From Reyranella sp. (lineage in GTDB: Bacteria > Pseudomonadota > Alphaproteobacteria > Reyranellales > Reyranellaceae), in contig NZ_JAFKJN010000011.1 in NCBI RefSeq assembly GCF_017305915.1, forward strand, positions 62,001 through 126,000: 64,000 nucleotides of DNA. Direction: 5' to 3'. This document shows positions 8,972 to 16,573 of the stretch, in pieces. A model generated the notes under the pieces. It did not search any database, was not told where the DNA came from, and saw only the letters and a program-made list of their open reading frames with translations. How positions within the stretch are numbered: the stretch's first letter is position 1; every line of letters starts with the position of its first letter. A program made the position numbers and the translations under genes.

Positions 8972-9004
8972 GAAGCCGCCGCTCCCGGCGGCTTCATTGT
9001 TTCT
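8972..9004 (+). terminator. Rho-independent terminator (intrinsic)
   Basis: GAAGCCGCC (8972-8980), loop GCTCCC, GGCGGCTTC (8987-8995): a perfect 9-bp GC-rich stem followed by ATTGTTTCT. It is oriented to stop plus-strand transcripts and lies 46 bases before the acetyltransferase start, so it separates the predicted promoter from that gene. Confidence 0.7.
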
Positions 9005-9050
9005 GAGACTGGGCCTCCGGGTCGCGGCGGGACCGCAAACGGAGGATCAG

Positions 9051-9572
9051 ATGTCGATCGCAGAAGCCCTCTCAGACGAAGCGGAAAGACCGCCGCTAGC
9101 CATTCGTGTGCGTCAGGCGAGCCTGCGCGACTACGAGGAGTTGTGCGCGCTGTTCGACGAGCTCGACGAGATCCATCGCCAGGCGCGGCCGGACATGTTC
9201 CAGCCGTTCCCGCCGCCGGCGCGCACGCGCGAGCAGGTTGCCCATTGGCTGGCGCAGCCGGAATCGACGGTGCTGGTGGCGCAGAGCGAGGAGGGCGTGG
9301 TCGGCCTCGCCGTGTTGCTGACCCGCGTGCCGTCGGGCTTCGCCGGCGCCGTGCCGCGCAAGGTGATCGAGGTCGACAATCTCGTGGTCCGCGCCGACCA
9401 GCGCGGCCGCAAGATCGGCCGCCGTCTGCTCGCCGCCGCCGTCGAATGGTCGCGCCAGCGCCGCGCGACGCATGTCGAGGTCGCCGTGCACGACTTCAAC
9501 CGCGACGCCAAGCGCTTCTACGAGAGTTTCGGCTTCTCGCCCTCGATCGACCGCCTGGTGCTGGCGGCCTGA
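9051..9572 (+). CDS. GNAT family N-acetyltransferase
   Basis: 173-residue acetyl-CoA-dependent acetyltransferase. The acetyl-CoA loop is seen in VRADQRGRKIGRRLLAAAVEW, preceded by the beta-strand VIEVDNLVV and followed by VAVHDFNRDAKRFYESFGF, the standard GNAT order. GGAGG at about 9041 sits properly before the ATG at 9051. An in-frame ATG at 8961 would make the N-terminus read through the terminator hairpin, so I reject it. The GST gene follows after 12 bases. The acceptor substrate is not predictable. Confidence 0.88.
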   Translation: MSIAEALSDEAERPPLAIRVRQASLRDYEELCALFDELDEIHRQARPDMFQPFPPPARTREQVAHWLAQPESTVLVAQSEEGVVGLAVLLTRVPSGFAGAVPRKVIEVDNLVVRADQRGRKIGRRLLAAAVEWSRQRRATHVEVAVHDFNRDAKRFYESFGFSPSIDRLVLAA

Positions 9573-9584
9573 CCGGAGGCATCG

Positions 9585-10193
9585 ATGAAGCTGATCGGCG
9601 TCAACCGCTCGCCCTACACCAGGCGTGTGGCGATCACCCTTACGGCCCTGGGGGTGCCCTACGAGCAGAGCTGCGTTTCTGGCTTCGGCAATCGCGAGGA
9701 GGTGCGCGGGCACAATCCGCTCGGCCGCATCCCGGCGCTGGTGCTCGACGACGGCGAGACGCTGATCGACAGCGGTGCGATCGTCGATCATCTCGACGAG
9801 CGTTACGGCGGCGGGCGGCCGACGATCCCGCGCGCCGGGCCGGAGCGGCGCGCGGTGCTGAAGCTGGCGGCGATGATGATCGGCGCCTGCGACAAGGGCC
9901 TGCAGGCCGCCTACCATCGCAACCACACGCCAGCCGAGAAGCGCCACCAGCCCTGGGTCGACGACTGCACGGCGCAGATGGTGCACGCGCTGACGGCCGT
10001 TGACGCAATGGTCGATCCGGCGGCGCCGTACCTGCTGCTCGGCCGACTGACCCAGGCCGACATCACGGCGTTCGTCGCCGAGCGGCTGGCGCGGTTCGGC
10101 CTCAACGTCGACACGGCGACGCAGATGCCGCGGCTCTACGCGCACGCGCGCAAGCTCGGCGAGGAGGCGGCCTTCCGCTCGACCGAACCCTGA
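9585..10193 (+). CDS. Glutathione S-transferase family protein
   Basis: 202-residue GST-like protein. The N-terminal thioredoxin fold shows NRSPYTRRVAITL, the NPLGRIPALVLDDG segment with the cis-Pro, and an ESGAI-like IDSGAIVDHLDE. The all-helical C-terminal domain includes LTQADITAFV, the conserved N-capping motif. It follows the acetyltransferase closely with its own GGAGG, so it is probably in the same transcript. It may conjugate glutathione to electrophiles or act as a reductase; specific substrate unknown. Confidence 0.88.
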   Translation: MKLIGVNRSPYTRRVAITLTALGVPYEQSCVSGFGNREEVRGHNPLGRIPALVLDDGETLIDSGAIVDHLDERYGGGRPTIPRAGPERRAVLKLAAMMIGACDKGLQAAYHRNHTPAEKRHQPWVDDCTAQMVHALTAVDAMVDPAAPYLLLGRLTQADITAFVAERLARFGLNVDTATQMPRLYAHARKLGEEAAFRSTEP

Positions 10194-10988
10194 CTACTGC
10201 TTCAGATTGGCCGCGAAGAATTTGGCTGCCTCGGTCTTCGCTTCCTGGTCGACCTTGGCGTCGTACTTGAGCGGCAGGTTGAACTTCTGGCCCATCGCCG
10301 TGGCTTCGGGATTGGTGAAGGCGTGCACGGCGCCGGGATACTCGATGATCCGGTAGTTGGCCTTCGCCGCGTCGAAATCCTTCTTGAGCGCGTCGTACTG
10401 CTCGCGCTTCACGAAGGGATCGTCCGCGCCGTTCAGGATCAGGACCTTCGCCTTTACGGCGCCCGCCGTCGGCGCCGGGGTGTTGAGGCCGAGCGAGGCG
10501 TGGAAGCCCGCAACCGCCGCCAGGTTGTCGCCGGTCCGCGCCATGTTCAGCACGACGGCGCCGCCGAAGCAGTAACCAACGGCACCGATGCGCTGCGGAT
10601 TGACCGTGGCGTGCTTGGCGAGTTGCTGTTGAGCGGCCTTGAAGCGCGATTCCATCGTCGGCGGAGCCTTCATCACCGAACTCGCGAGGGTGCCGGCGTC
10701 CTTCGGATTGTCGGCGGTCTTGGCGTCACCGTACATGTCGGCGATGAAGGCCGTGTAGCCCTGCTCGGCGAATTTCTTTGCCTCGGTATGGACGTGCGGG
10801 GTGATGCCCCACCATTCGTGCACCATGACGATGCCGGGGCGCTTGGCGGTTGTGGCGTCATCGTAGACGACGAAGCCCTTCATGGTGGTCGTGCCGTCCG
10901 TATAGGTGACGGGCTCTTCCTTGATCGCAGCATGGGCGTTGGCGACCACTGCAAGGGCGCAAAGTGCACTCACGACAATCATTCGCAT
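10194..10988 (-). CDS. Exported dienelactone hydrolase family protein
   Basis: 264-residue alpha/beta hydrolase with a Sec signal peptide (about residues 1-20, cleavage near NAHA-AIKEE), so it is periplasmic. The nucleophile is Cys140 in GYCFGGAV, as in dienelactone hydrolases; the acid is probably in ILNGADDPFV and the base His in GAVHAFTNP. The GDSL-less architecture and length match the DLH family. A strong GGGAGG precedes the ATG at 10988. It ends one base after the GST stop on the opposite strand. The cytoplasmic chlorocatechol role does not follow because it is exported. Confidence 0.88.
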   Translation of the reverse strand: MRMIVVSALCALAVVANAHAAIKEEPVTYTDGTTTMKGFVVYDDATTAKRPGIVMVHEWWGITPHVHTEAKKFAEQGYTAFIADMYGDAKTADNPKDAGTLASSVMKAPPTMESRFKAAQQQLAKHATVNPQRIGAVGYCFGGAVVLNMARTGDNLAAVAGFHASLGLNTPAPTAGAVKAKVLILNGADDPFVKREQYDALKKDFDAAKANYRIIEYPGAVHAFTNPEATAMGQKFNLPLKYDAKVDQEAKTEAAKFFAANLKQ

Positions 10989-11067
10989 GCTGACCTCCCG
11001 CGAGTTGGCCCAACGACCCTGGCACGCTCCCAAGTCCGGCGCCAGACCGCGGCCTGTCAAATCGGCG

Positions 11068-12006
11068 TCAGACCAGGGGCTTCACCTCGGTTGCGAAACG
11101 CTGGAGGCGCTCGACGCTTTCGGCCATCGACTGGCCGCGGAAGTCGAAGATCAGCTCGTGCACGCCGATCTTGCCGAAGGCGCGGACGTCGTCGGCGATC
11201 TGCTCGGGCGCGCCGGCGAAGCTGCGGCGGTTGCCGCTGCGGTCGGGCACCGCGGCGTCGTAGATCGGCGCCTTGTAGGAGATGTGGAGCTGCGCGAAGT
11301 CGCGGCCCTCGGCCTCGGTCAAACGCTTGAGCGTGTCGAGGTGCTTGCGTATCTCGTCCGGCGGCAGGGGCGAAGCGGCGACCGCCCCGACCGGATGCCA
11401 GCCGTCGGCATGCCGCGCGGTGCGGCGCAGCGCGGCCGGCGAATGGCCGCCGACCCAAATCGGCGGATGCGGCTTCTGCGCCGGGAACGGCTCGCAGCGT
11501 ATGTCGGCGTAGTCGTAGAACCGGCCCCTGAAGGTGGCCGGCGACTGCGACCAGAGCTGCTTGAAGATCGCGATCCATTCGTCGGTCACCGCGCCGCGAC
11601 GTTCGAAGTCGGGGCTCTTGAGCGCCTCGAACTCCTCCTTCAGCCAGCCGACGCCGATACCGAGCGTCACCCGGCCGCCGGACAGCACGTCGAGCGACGC
11701 CACCATCTTCGCGGTCAGCACCGGATTGCGATAGGGCAGGATCAGCACCGAGGTCACGAGCCTGAGTTTCTCGGTCGCGCCGGCGACGACGCCCAGGATG
11801 GAAAAGGCTTCGAGCGCATCGCCGACGCTCGGATGCTTGCCGTCGAGCGTGTAGGGGTAGGGCGAATCGCTGCTCACCGGGAAGACGATGTGGTCGGCGA
11901 TCATCGCCGAATGCAGGCCGAGCCGCTCGCCCTCGCGCGCCAGGGCGAGGACGCCGTCGCGGGTGGCGAGCGGGCCGCGGGTGGGAAGATAGAAGCCGTA
12001 GCGCAT
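11068..12006 (-). CDS. LLM-class (luciferase-like) F420/FMN-dependent oxidoreductase
   Basis: 312-residue TIM-barrel flavin- or F420-dependent oxidoreductase. It begins MRYGFYLPTRGPLATRDG and shows VTLGIGVGWLKEEFEAL and PPIWVGGHSPAALRRTARHADGW-like segments characteristic of the luciferase-like monooxygenase superfamily, subgroup TIGR03619-like. The start at 12006 is chosen because that N-terminal strand is the family's usual beginning; upstream in-frame sequence looks non-coding. It is transcribed towards the hydrolase gene and is separated from it by about 80 bases. The substrate is unknown. Confidence 0.87.
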   Translation of the reverse strand: MRYGFYLPTRGPLATRDGVLALAREGERLGLHSAMIADHIVFPVSSDSPYPYTLDGKHPSVGDALEAFSILGVVAGATEKLRLVTSVLILPYRNPVLTAKMVASLDVLSGGRVTLGIGVGWLKEEFEALKSPDFERRGAVTDEWIAIFKQLWSQSPATFRGRFYDYADIRCEPFPAQKPHPPIWVGGHSPAALRRTARHADGWHPVGAVAASPLPPDEIRKHLDTLKRLTEAEGRDFAQLHISYKAPIYDAAVPDRSGNRRSFAGAPEQIADDVRAFGKIGVHELIFDFRGQSMAESVERLQRFATEVKPLV

Positions 12007-12372
12007 GGGTCTTTCCGTCGATGGTGCGAATGCGATTGTGCTGCATCCGCAAGATAAAGCGAAGCGGTGCCGATGCGCATCGGATTGGCTAGGCTGGCGC
12101 ATCGGAACGAGGGAGCTCTCGATGCGCGTTCTCTTGTCGCCGGCGGGTGTGGCGCGCGACACCGCTGGATTCGCCGATGGCTGCGGCTGGCTGACGGCCG
12201 CCCTGCAACGCCTGATATCGGAGCGCGGATGTCGGGACGATCGTCATCCAGGTGCCGAGGTCCTTGCCGTTCGCCAAGCAGGACTTCCGCCCGGCCAAGC
12301 CGTAGCCGCGCCAAGCCGTACCCGTGATAGAGTTCCGCCCCAGGCGCCTTGATCCAGGAGCGGGGGAGCGGC
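12007..12372. other. Gap between oxidoreductase and Rieske genes; possible gene remnant
   Basis: 366 bases without a gene I can support. A 29-codon stretch at 12216-12305 on the plus strand (ending at TAG) has typical local codon bias and reads in part TIVIQVPRSLPFAKQDFRPA, but has no start in frame. It could be the tail of a decayed gene or chance. The region must also hold the divergent promoters for the oxidoreductase and the Rieske oxygenase, though I see no clear consensus boxes. Confidence 0.35.
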
Positions 12373-13740
12373 ATGCCGGACGGAGAGCGGGCCAACGGGT
12401 CGTGGAGCAGGGCGTCGCTGATGTCGCTGTTCGATCGGGAGCGCGGCGTGCTCGACCGCCGCGTGCTGTCGGACGAGAGCCTGTACCGGCTCGAGCTGGA
12501 GCGCATCTTCGCCCGTGGCTGGAACTTCATGTGCCACGAGTCGCAGCTGCCCAATACCGGCGACTACCTGGTGAACTACATCGGCGAGGACCAGGTCATC
12601 GTCGTGCGCGATGAGAGCGGCCGCATCAACGTCCTGCTCAACACCTGCCGGCATCGCGGCAATGCGCTGTGCCGTGCCGAGCAGGGGCGGGCCAAGTCCT
12701 TCGTCTGCACCTATCACGGCTGGAACTACGGCCTCGACGGCCGGCTGATCGGCGTGCCCGGCCTGAAGACCTACTACCGCGACGACCTCGACCTCGAGCG
12801 GCATGGCCTGGTCAAGGCGGCGCAGGTCGACAGTCATCTCGGCTTCGTCTTCGCGACCATGGCCGCGGACGCGCCGCCGCTCAGCGACTATCTCGGCGAC
12901 GTCGGCCTGGCCGGGCTCGGCATGGTGGGCGCGTTCGGCGAGGTCGAGGTGATCGACGGCATCCAGAAGAACGTGATCGACTGCAACTGGAAGATCGCGG
13001 TCGACAACCTGTTCGACTGGTATCACGTCACCTACAGCCACGCCTCGGCCAACAGCTCGGGCTTTACCGAGATCGCCCGCTTCCTGCAGCCCAACCAGCA
13101 GATGGTGATGCTGGGCGAGTACGGCCATGCGATCAGCGGCCCGGCCATGCCCAAGGCGCGGCAGGACCAGATCGACGGGCTGAGCGACGAGCAGCGGGTC
13201 GAGATGGCCAAGACCCTGCCGGGGAACATCGTCCGCATCCGGCCGAAGGCAGCGGCCGGCCTCATGGGCGCCGAGGGCGTGCGCAGCCTCGGGCATCCCA
13301 ACATCTTTCCCAACCTCTGGATCACCCTGGGCGGCCTGCAGATGTGCCTGCGCCTGCCGCGCGGGCCGTCGTCGACCGAGCTGTGGTGGTACACCGTGGT
13401 GCCGAAGAACGCCTCGCCCGAGTTCCGGCGCCAGGCGATCCGCTTCTGCAACCACGCCTTCGGCCCGGCCGGCCTGTTCGAGCAGGATGACGGCGAGAAC
13501 TGGAGCCAGAGCACGCGCGCCGCGCGCGGCGTGTCGAGCGGCGCGATCGGTCATCACCTCGGCATGGGCGTCGGCCGCGACCGGGTGACCGTCTCGGCCA
13601 CCGGCGAGCGCTTCATCGAGACCTGCATCAACGAGCACGCGCAACGCTGGCTCTATCGCTCTTGGACCGAATGGATGGCGGCGCGCGATTGGGCGGAGCT
13701 CAGGGCCAACCATTCGCCGGCGCCGACGGCGGCGGTGTGA
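12373..13740 (+). CDS. Rieske aromatic-ring-hydroxylating dioxygenase, alpha subunit
   Basis: 455-residue catalytic subunit that would insert oxygen into an aromatic substrate. The Rieske 2Fe-2S ligands are Cys92 and His94 (TCRHRGNALC) and Cys112 and His115 (VCTYHGWNYG). The mononuclear iron ligands are in DNLFDWYHVTYSHAS (His218, His223). GGGGAG lies five bases before the ATG at 12373; a TTG at 12349 is a weaker alternative. The beta subunit follows with TGATG overlap. No ferredoxin or reductase gene is adjacent, so electrons must come from components encoded elsewhere. The substrate cannot be assigned. Confidence 0.92.
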   Translation: MPDGERANGSWSRASLMSLFDRERGVLDRRVLSDESLYRLELERIFARGWNFMCHESQLPNTGDYLVNYIGEDQVIVVRDESGRINVLLNTCRHRGNALCRAEQGRAKSFVCTYHGWNYGLDGRLIGVPGLKTYYRDDLDLERHGLVKAAQVDSHLGFVFATMAADAPPLSDYLGDVGLAGLGMVGAFGEVEVIDGIQKNVIDCNWKIAVDNLFDWYHVTYSHASANSSGFTEIARFLQPNQQMVMLGEYGHAISGPAMPKARQDQIDGLSDEQRVEMAKTLPGNIVRIRPKAAAGLMGAEGVRSLGHPNIFPNLWITLGGLQMCLRLPRGPSSTELWWYTVVPKNASPEFRRQAIRFCNHAFGPAGLFEQDDGENWSQSTRAARGVSSGAIGHHLGMGVGRDRVTVSATGERFIETCINEHAQRWLYRSWTEWMAARDWAELRANHSPAPTAAV

Positions 13741-14255
13741 TGCAGCTCGCCGAACGCGTCCTGCTGCAGCACGAGGTCGAGCAGTTCCTCTACGCCGAGG
13801 CGGCGCTGCTCGATGCCCGCCGGTATCGCGACTGGCTGGGGCTGCTGGCCGACGACATCCACTACTGGATGCCGATCCGGCGCACAGTGACGGTCGGCGA
13901 TCTCGACATGGAGTTCACCAAGCCGGGCGCGATGGCCTATTTCGACGACGACCGGCAACTGCTCGAGATGCGCGTCAAGAAGCTCGAGGCCAGCACCGCC
14001 TGGTCGGAGAACCCGCCGTCGCGCTCGCGCCACCTCGTGACCAACGTACGCATCGCCGGTGTCGAAGGCGACGAGGTCACGGTCGAGGCCTGCTTCCACC
14101 TCTATCGCACGCGGCTGAACTCCGAAGTCGACGGCTGGGTCGGCCGGCGCATCGACGTGCTGCGCCGCGCAGGCGACAGCTTCCGGCTGGCCAGGCGGCA
14201 CATCTTCCTCGACCAGACGGTCATTCTCGCTACCAACATGAGCACTCTGTTCTGA
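13740..14255 (+). CDS. Aromatic-ring-hydroxylating dioxygenase, beta subunit
   Basis: 171-residue small subunit with the NTF2-like fold: an N-terminal helix (QLAERVLLQHEVEQFLYAEA), YRDWLGLLADDIHYWMPIRRT, and the C-terminal RLARRHIFLDQTVILATNMS strand typical of the family. It is structural in an alpha3beta3 oxygenase. Its ATG overlaps the TGA of the alpha subunit, giving strict coupling. The pairing with the Rieske gene makes the assignment secure. Confidence 0.92.
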   Translation: MQLAERVLLQHEVEQFLYAEAALLDARRYRDWLGLLADDIHYWMPIRRTVTVGDLDMEFTKPGAMAYFDDDRQLLEMRVKKLEASTAWSENPPSRSRHLVTNVRIAGVEGDEVTVEACFHLYRTRLNSEVDGWVGRRIDVLRRAGDSFRLARRHIFLDQTVILATNMSTLF

Positions 14256-14332
14256 CGGACAACCGTTATGATAGGCTTCCGTAGGCAGGAGTTTTCGGGC
14301 TGGGCAGAGGGAGGCCTGCCCCGGGGGGTGCC

Positions 14333-15304
14333 ATGATTCGCCGCGTGATCTGCGTTGCTTTGTGCTTGCTGAGCGCCGCCTGTGCCAGCGCACAATTGAA
14401 CCACAATACGACAGACCTCGCCTCCTCCCTGAGTTCGCTGGCCAAGACCCAGATTCTTTACAATCTTGCGCAAGCGATCACCGATCCTGAATTCGTCCCC
14501 TCGCAGGTGACGATCTCCGTCGGCACGGCGCAGACGGCGAATTCGGTGAGCCCTTCGGTTTCGGTTCCGCTCGGTCCGAGCTTCGCCGTGGCCAACCGCA
14601 TCACGACCGGGGGGAGGGGCGGGAACCAGCTCTCCAACATCTCGACGAACGCCGCGCCGGGCCTCGGCATCCAGGTCACCGATGCCTGGAACCAGAGCTG
14701 GACCATGGTGCCGGCCAATTCAGCGAACCAACTCCGGCGTCTGCGTACCCTCTATCAGTTCGCCACCGGCACCCTGGCGCGCCGGGACCCGACCAAGGAC
14801 CTCACGGAAAAAGAGGCGGAGAGGCAGTTCCTGTGCGACTACGCCATGCAGTCGTTGGCGGTTCATCCGGAGTCGGCCGGCGGCAACGTCAGATACAGGG
14901 TGGACGACTGCCTGGACAGTTCCGGTGCATTGACCTCACGCCTGTTCTACGCCGATCCGAGTTTCACGCAGGGGCCGAGTTGCGTCGTGTGCATCGGGGA
15001 CCTTCATGAGAAGTCAGCCCGCCCGCATCTCAACCCCGCTTTGAAGTACCACTTCATCCGCACCAACACGCAAAAGACCGACGATATGGTACGGCTGGGC
15101 TCGCACGGTGGGACGGAGTTCTACGTTTGCGGATCGGCCGCCGGCGCCTGCGGCTTCGTCCCGGGCCAGCGGCCGTTCGACGGCCGCCGGGCCTTCAGCG
15201 ACTTCGTGCTGTTCGTGCACGAAGCCATGAGCCAGCCGGGAGGCGGCACCACCGGAAGCCCGAGGCAGAGCTCCGGCGCCGCGTTCGTCTACGCGGTGCG
15301 GTGA
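14333..15304 (+). CDS. Hypothetical exported lipoprotein
   Basis: 323 residues; I do not recognise the family. The N-terminus MIRRVICVALCLLSAACASA is a signal peptide with a lipobox-like SAAC (Cys17), so it is probably a lipidated envelope protein. The mature part is rich in Ser, Thr and Asn at first and later contains several Cys residues (FLCDYAM, DDCLDS, CVVCIGD, FYVCGSAAGACGF) that could form disulfides. A possible -10 box TATGAT is at 14267-14272. Isolated between the Rieske genes and a convergent GST gene, which starts one base after its stop. Confidence 0.7.
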   Translation: MIRRVICVALCLLSAACASAQLNHNTTDLASSLSSLAKTQILYNLAQAITDPEFVPSQVTISVGTAQTANSVSPSVSVPLGPSFAVANRITTGGRGGNQLSNISTNAAPGLGIQVTDAWNQSWTMVPANSANQLRRLRTLYQFATGTLARRDPTKDLTEKEAERQFLCDYAMQSLAVHPESAGGNVRYRVDDCLDSSGALTSRLFYADPSFTQGPSCVVCIGDLHEKSARPHLNPALKYHFIRTNTQKTDDMVRLGSHGGTEFYVCGSAAGACGFVPGQRPFDGRRAFSDFVLFVHEAMSQPGGGTTGSPRQSSGAAFVYAVR

Positions 15305-15305
15305 C

Positions 15306-15956
15306 CTAGGCCGGCTCCTTCGCCCGTTCGGCCCACATCTTCCGGAAGGCCGGGCGGGCCTGGCAGGCGGCGAGCCAGGCTTTTACGCGCGGCGCTGCGT
15401 CGAACAGCTCCGGCGCGGCCTGGGCATAGCGGATCACCTCGGCGACGTTGATATCGGCGACGGTGAAACGGCCGCCGACGAGGTGGCCGTCGGCGAGGGC
15501 CGCGTCGAGCACGGAGAACGGTCCCTGTAGCGCCTCGACCGCGGCATCGCCGATTTTCGAGTCCGTCGGCCGGTCCTGATTCGTGACGCGGTGATAGAGG
15601 ACGTTGATGGTGTGCGGTTCGGCCTCGATCGCTGCCCACAGCGCCCACATCGTCATCGCGCCGTCCTCGGCCAGGTCGGCGGGCGCCAGCGGGCCGCCAT
15701 GCCTCTTGGCGAGGTAGAGTGTAGTCGCGAGCGATTCGTGCAGCACCACGCCGCCGTCGTCGATCGTCGGGATGTGGCCGTTGGGATTGACCGTCAGGAA
15801 CTCCGGCGACTTGGTGTGCATGACGCCGGCCGGCGGCGGATCGGGCAGGCGATAGCGCTGCATGACCGGCACGAGCTTGAACGGGAGCCCGAGCTCGTTG
15901 GCGAGCCAGATCGTGCGCGAAGCGCGGGAGCGATAGACGCCGTAGATGGTCAGCAT
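15306..15956 (-). CDS. Glutathione S-transferase family protein
   Basis: 216-residue GST-like protein. The N-terminal domain has YRSRASRTIWLANELGLPF, FLTVNPNGHIPTIDDGG with the cis-Pro, and the glutathione-binding ESLATTLYLA. The helical domain has FTVADINVAEVI. It is probably cytoplasmic. Transcription converges with the lipoprotein gene, and on the other side it diverges from a small cupin gene with a 71-base gap. Substrate unknown. Confidence 0.87.
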   Translation of the reverse strand: MLTIYGVYRSRASRTIWLANELGLPFKLVPVMQRYRLPDPPPAGVMHTKSPEFLTVNPNGHIPTIDDGGVVLHESLATTLYLAKRHGGPLAPADLAEDGAMTMWALWAAIEAEPHTINVLYHRVTNQDRPTDSKIGDAAVEALQGPFSVLDAALADGHLVGGRFTVADINVAEVIRYAQAAPELFDAAPRVKAWLAACQARPAFRKMWAERAKEPA

Positions 15957-16027
15957 GGGCGAACCGTCTAGCAGCGGACCGGGGGCTTGTCCTTGTTGGC
16001 AAGCGGGCGGGGGACTAACCTTTGCTC

Positions 16028-16381
16028 ATGACCGCCGCCGAAAGACTTAAACCCGTCAAGGACGCCAGCCACCTCTACGAGGTCGAGCGTCGCGCCCGCC
16101 ATGTCCAGCGTCCGGGCTTCCACATCAGCGAGCTGCAGCTCTCGCCGACCCAGACCGTGCCCTGGCACTTCCACACCAACATCGCCGACACCTTCTACGT
16201 ACTGGAAGGCGAGATGCGGTTGTTCCTGCAGAATCCCAAGCAAGAGGTCCGCCTCAAGCCGGGCGATACCTACACCGCCGTAGCCAAGCGGCCGCACCTG
16301 GTGACGAACGCAGGTAAGACCTCGCTCACCTTCCTGGTGCTGCAAGGCATGGGCGAATACGACTACGTGCCGATGGTCTGA
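16028..16381 (+). CDS. Small cupin-domain protein
   Basis: 117-residue single-domain cupin. Motif 1 is seen in PWHFHTNIADTFYVLEGEM and motif 2 in LKPGDTYTAVAKRPHLVTNAG, with His ligands HFH and a later His, plus Glu. It probably binds one metal ion. Such small cupins are sugar-phosphate isomerases, dioxygenases or sensors; the sequence does not say which. I use the ATG at 16028 over the TTG two codons upstream. The 192 bases after it contain several repeats of TCCGG but no gene. Confidence 0.85.
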   Translation: MTAAERLKPVKDASHLYEVERRARHVQRPGFHISELQLSPTQTVPWHFHTNIADTFYVLEGEMRLFLQNPKQEVRLKPGDTYTAVAKRPHLVTNAGKTSLTFLVLQGMGEYDYVPMV

Positions 16382-16573
16382 TGGAACCGCTTGAGGCGCC
16401 CGCCCAGGAAAACTAATTGCAGTTCGCCGTCCGCCGTGTCCGGAGCGTCCGGGCGCGTCCGGCCTGGGGGGTGGCGCCGGATTCCGGATTCTCGAGGAAA
16501 ACCCTTATGGAATCGGCATTGGAGGTGTCCGGACGCTGGCCGGCTTCCGGGCTGGACGCCTCCCCAGCGCGCT

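Larger units (their letters stand above)
8894..9004 (+). ncRNA. Candidate structured small RNA or attenuator leader
   Basis: About 110 nucleotides bounded by a predicted promoter and an intrinsic terminator. CATGACC (8894-8900) pairs with GGTCATG (8957-8963), enclosing two small hairpins: ACCAA/TTGGT (8913-8917 and 8921-8925) and ATTTTA/TAAAAT (8926-8931 and 8938-8943). The terminator hairpin follows. GGCGGC at 8945-8950 could instead pair with GCCGCC at 8975-8980 in the terminator arm, so an antiterminated state is possible. I do not recognise a known RNA family. It may be a free sRNA or a leader controlling the downstream acetyltransferase/GST genes. Confidence 0.5.

Noticed and set aside
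8961-9050. Upstream start for the GNAT protein at 8961
   Set aside because: The extra 30 codons would read through the terminator hairpin and are not part of the GNAT fold; the GGAGG-preceded ATG at 9051 is better.
12005-12352. A 115-codon plus-strand frame in the gap before the Rieske gene
   Set aside because: Codon usage and composition do not support coding and there is no ribosome site.
16382-16573. TCCGG-repeat-rich gap as a CRISPR-like or repeat array
   Set aside because: The repeats are short, irregular in spacing, and compatible with GC-rich chance sequence.
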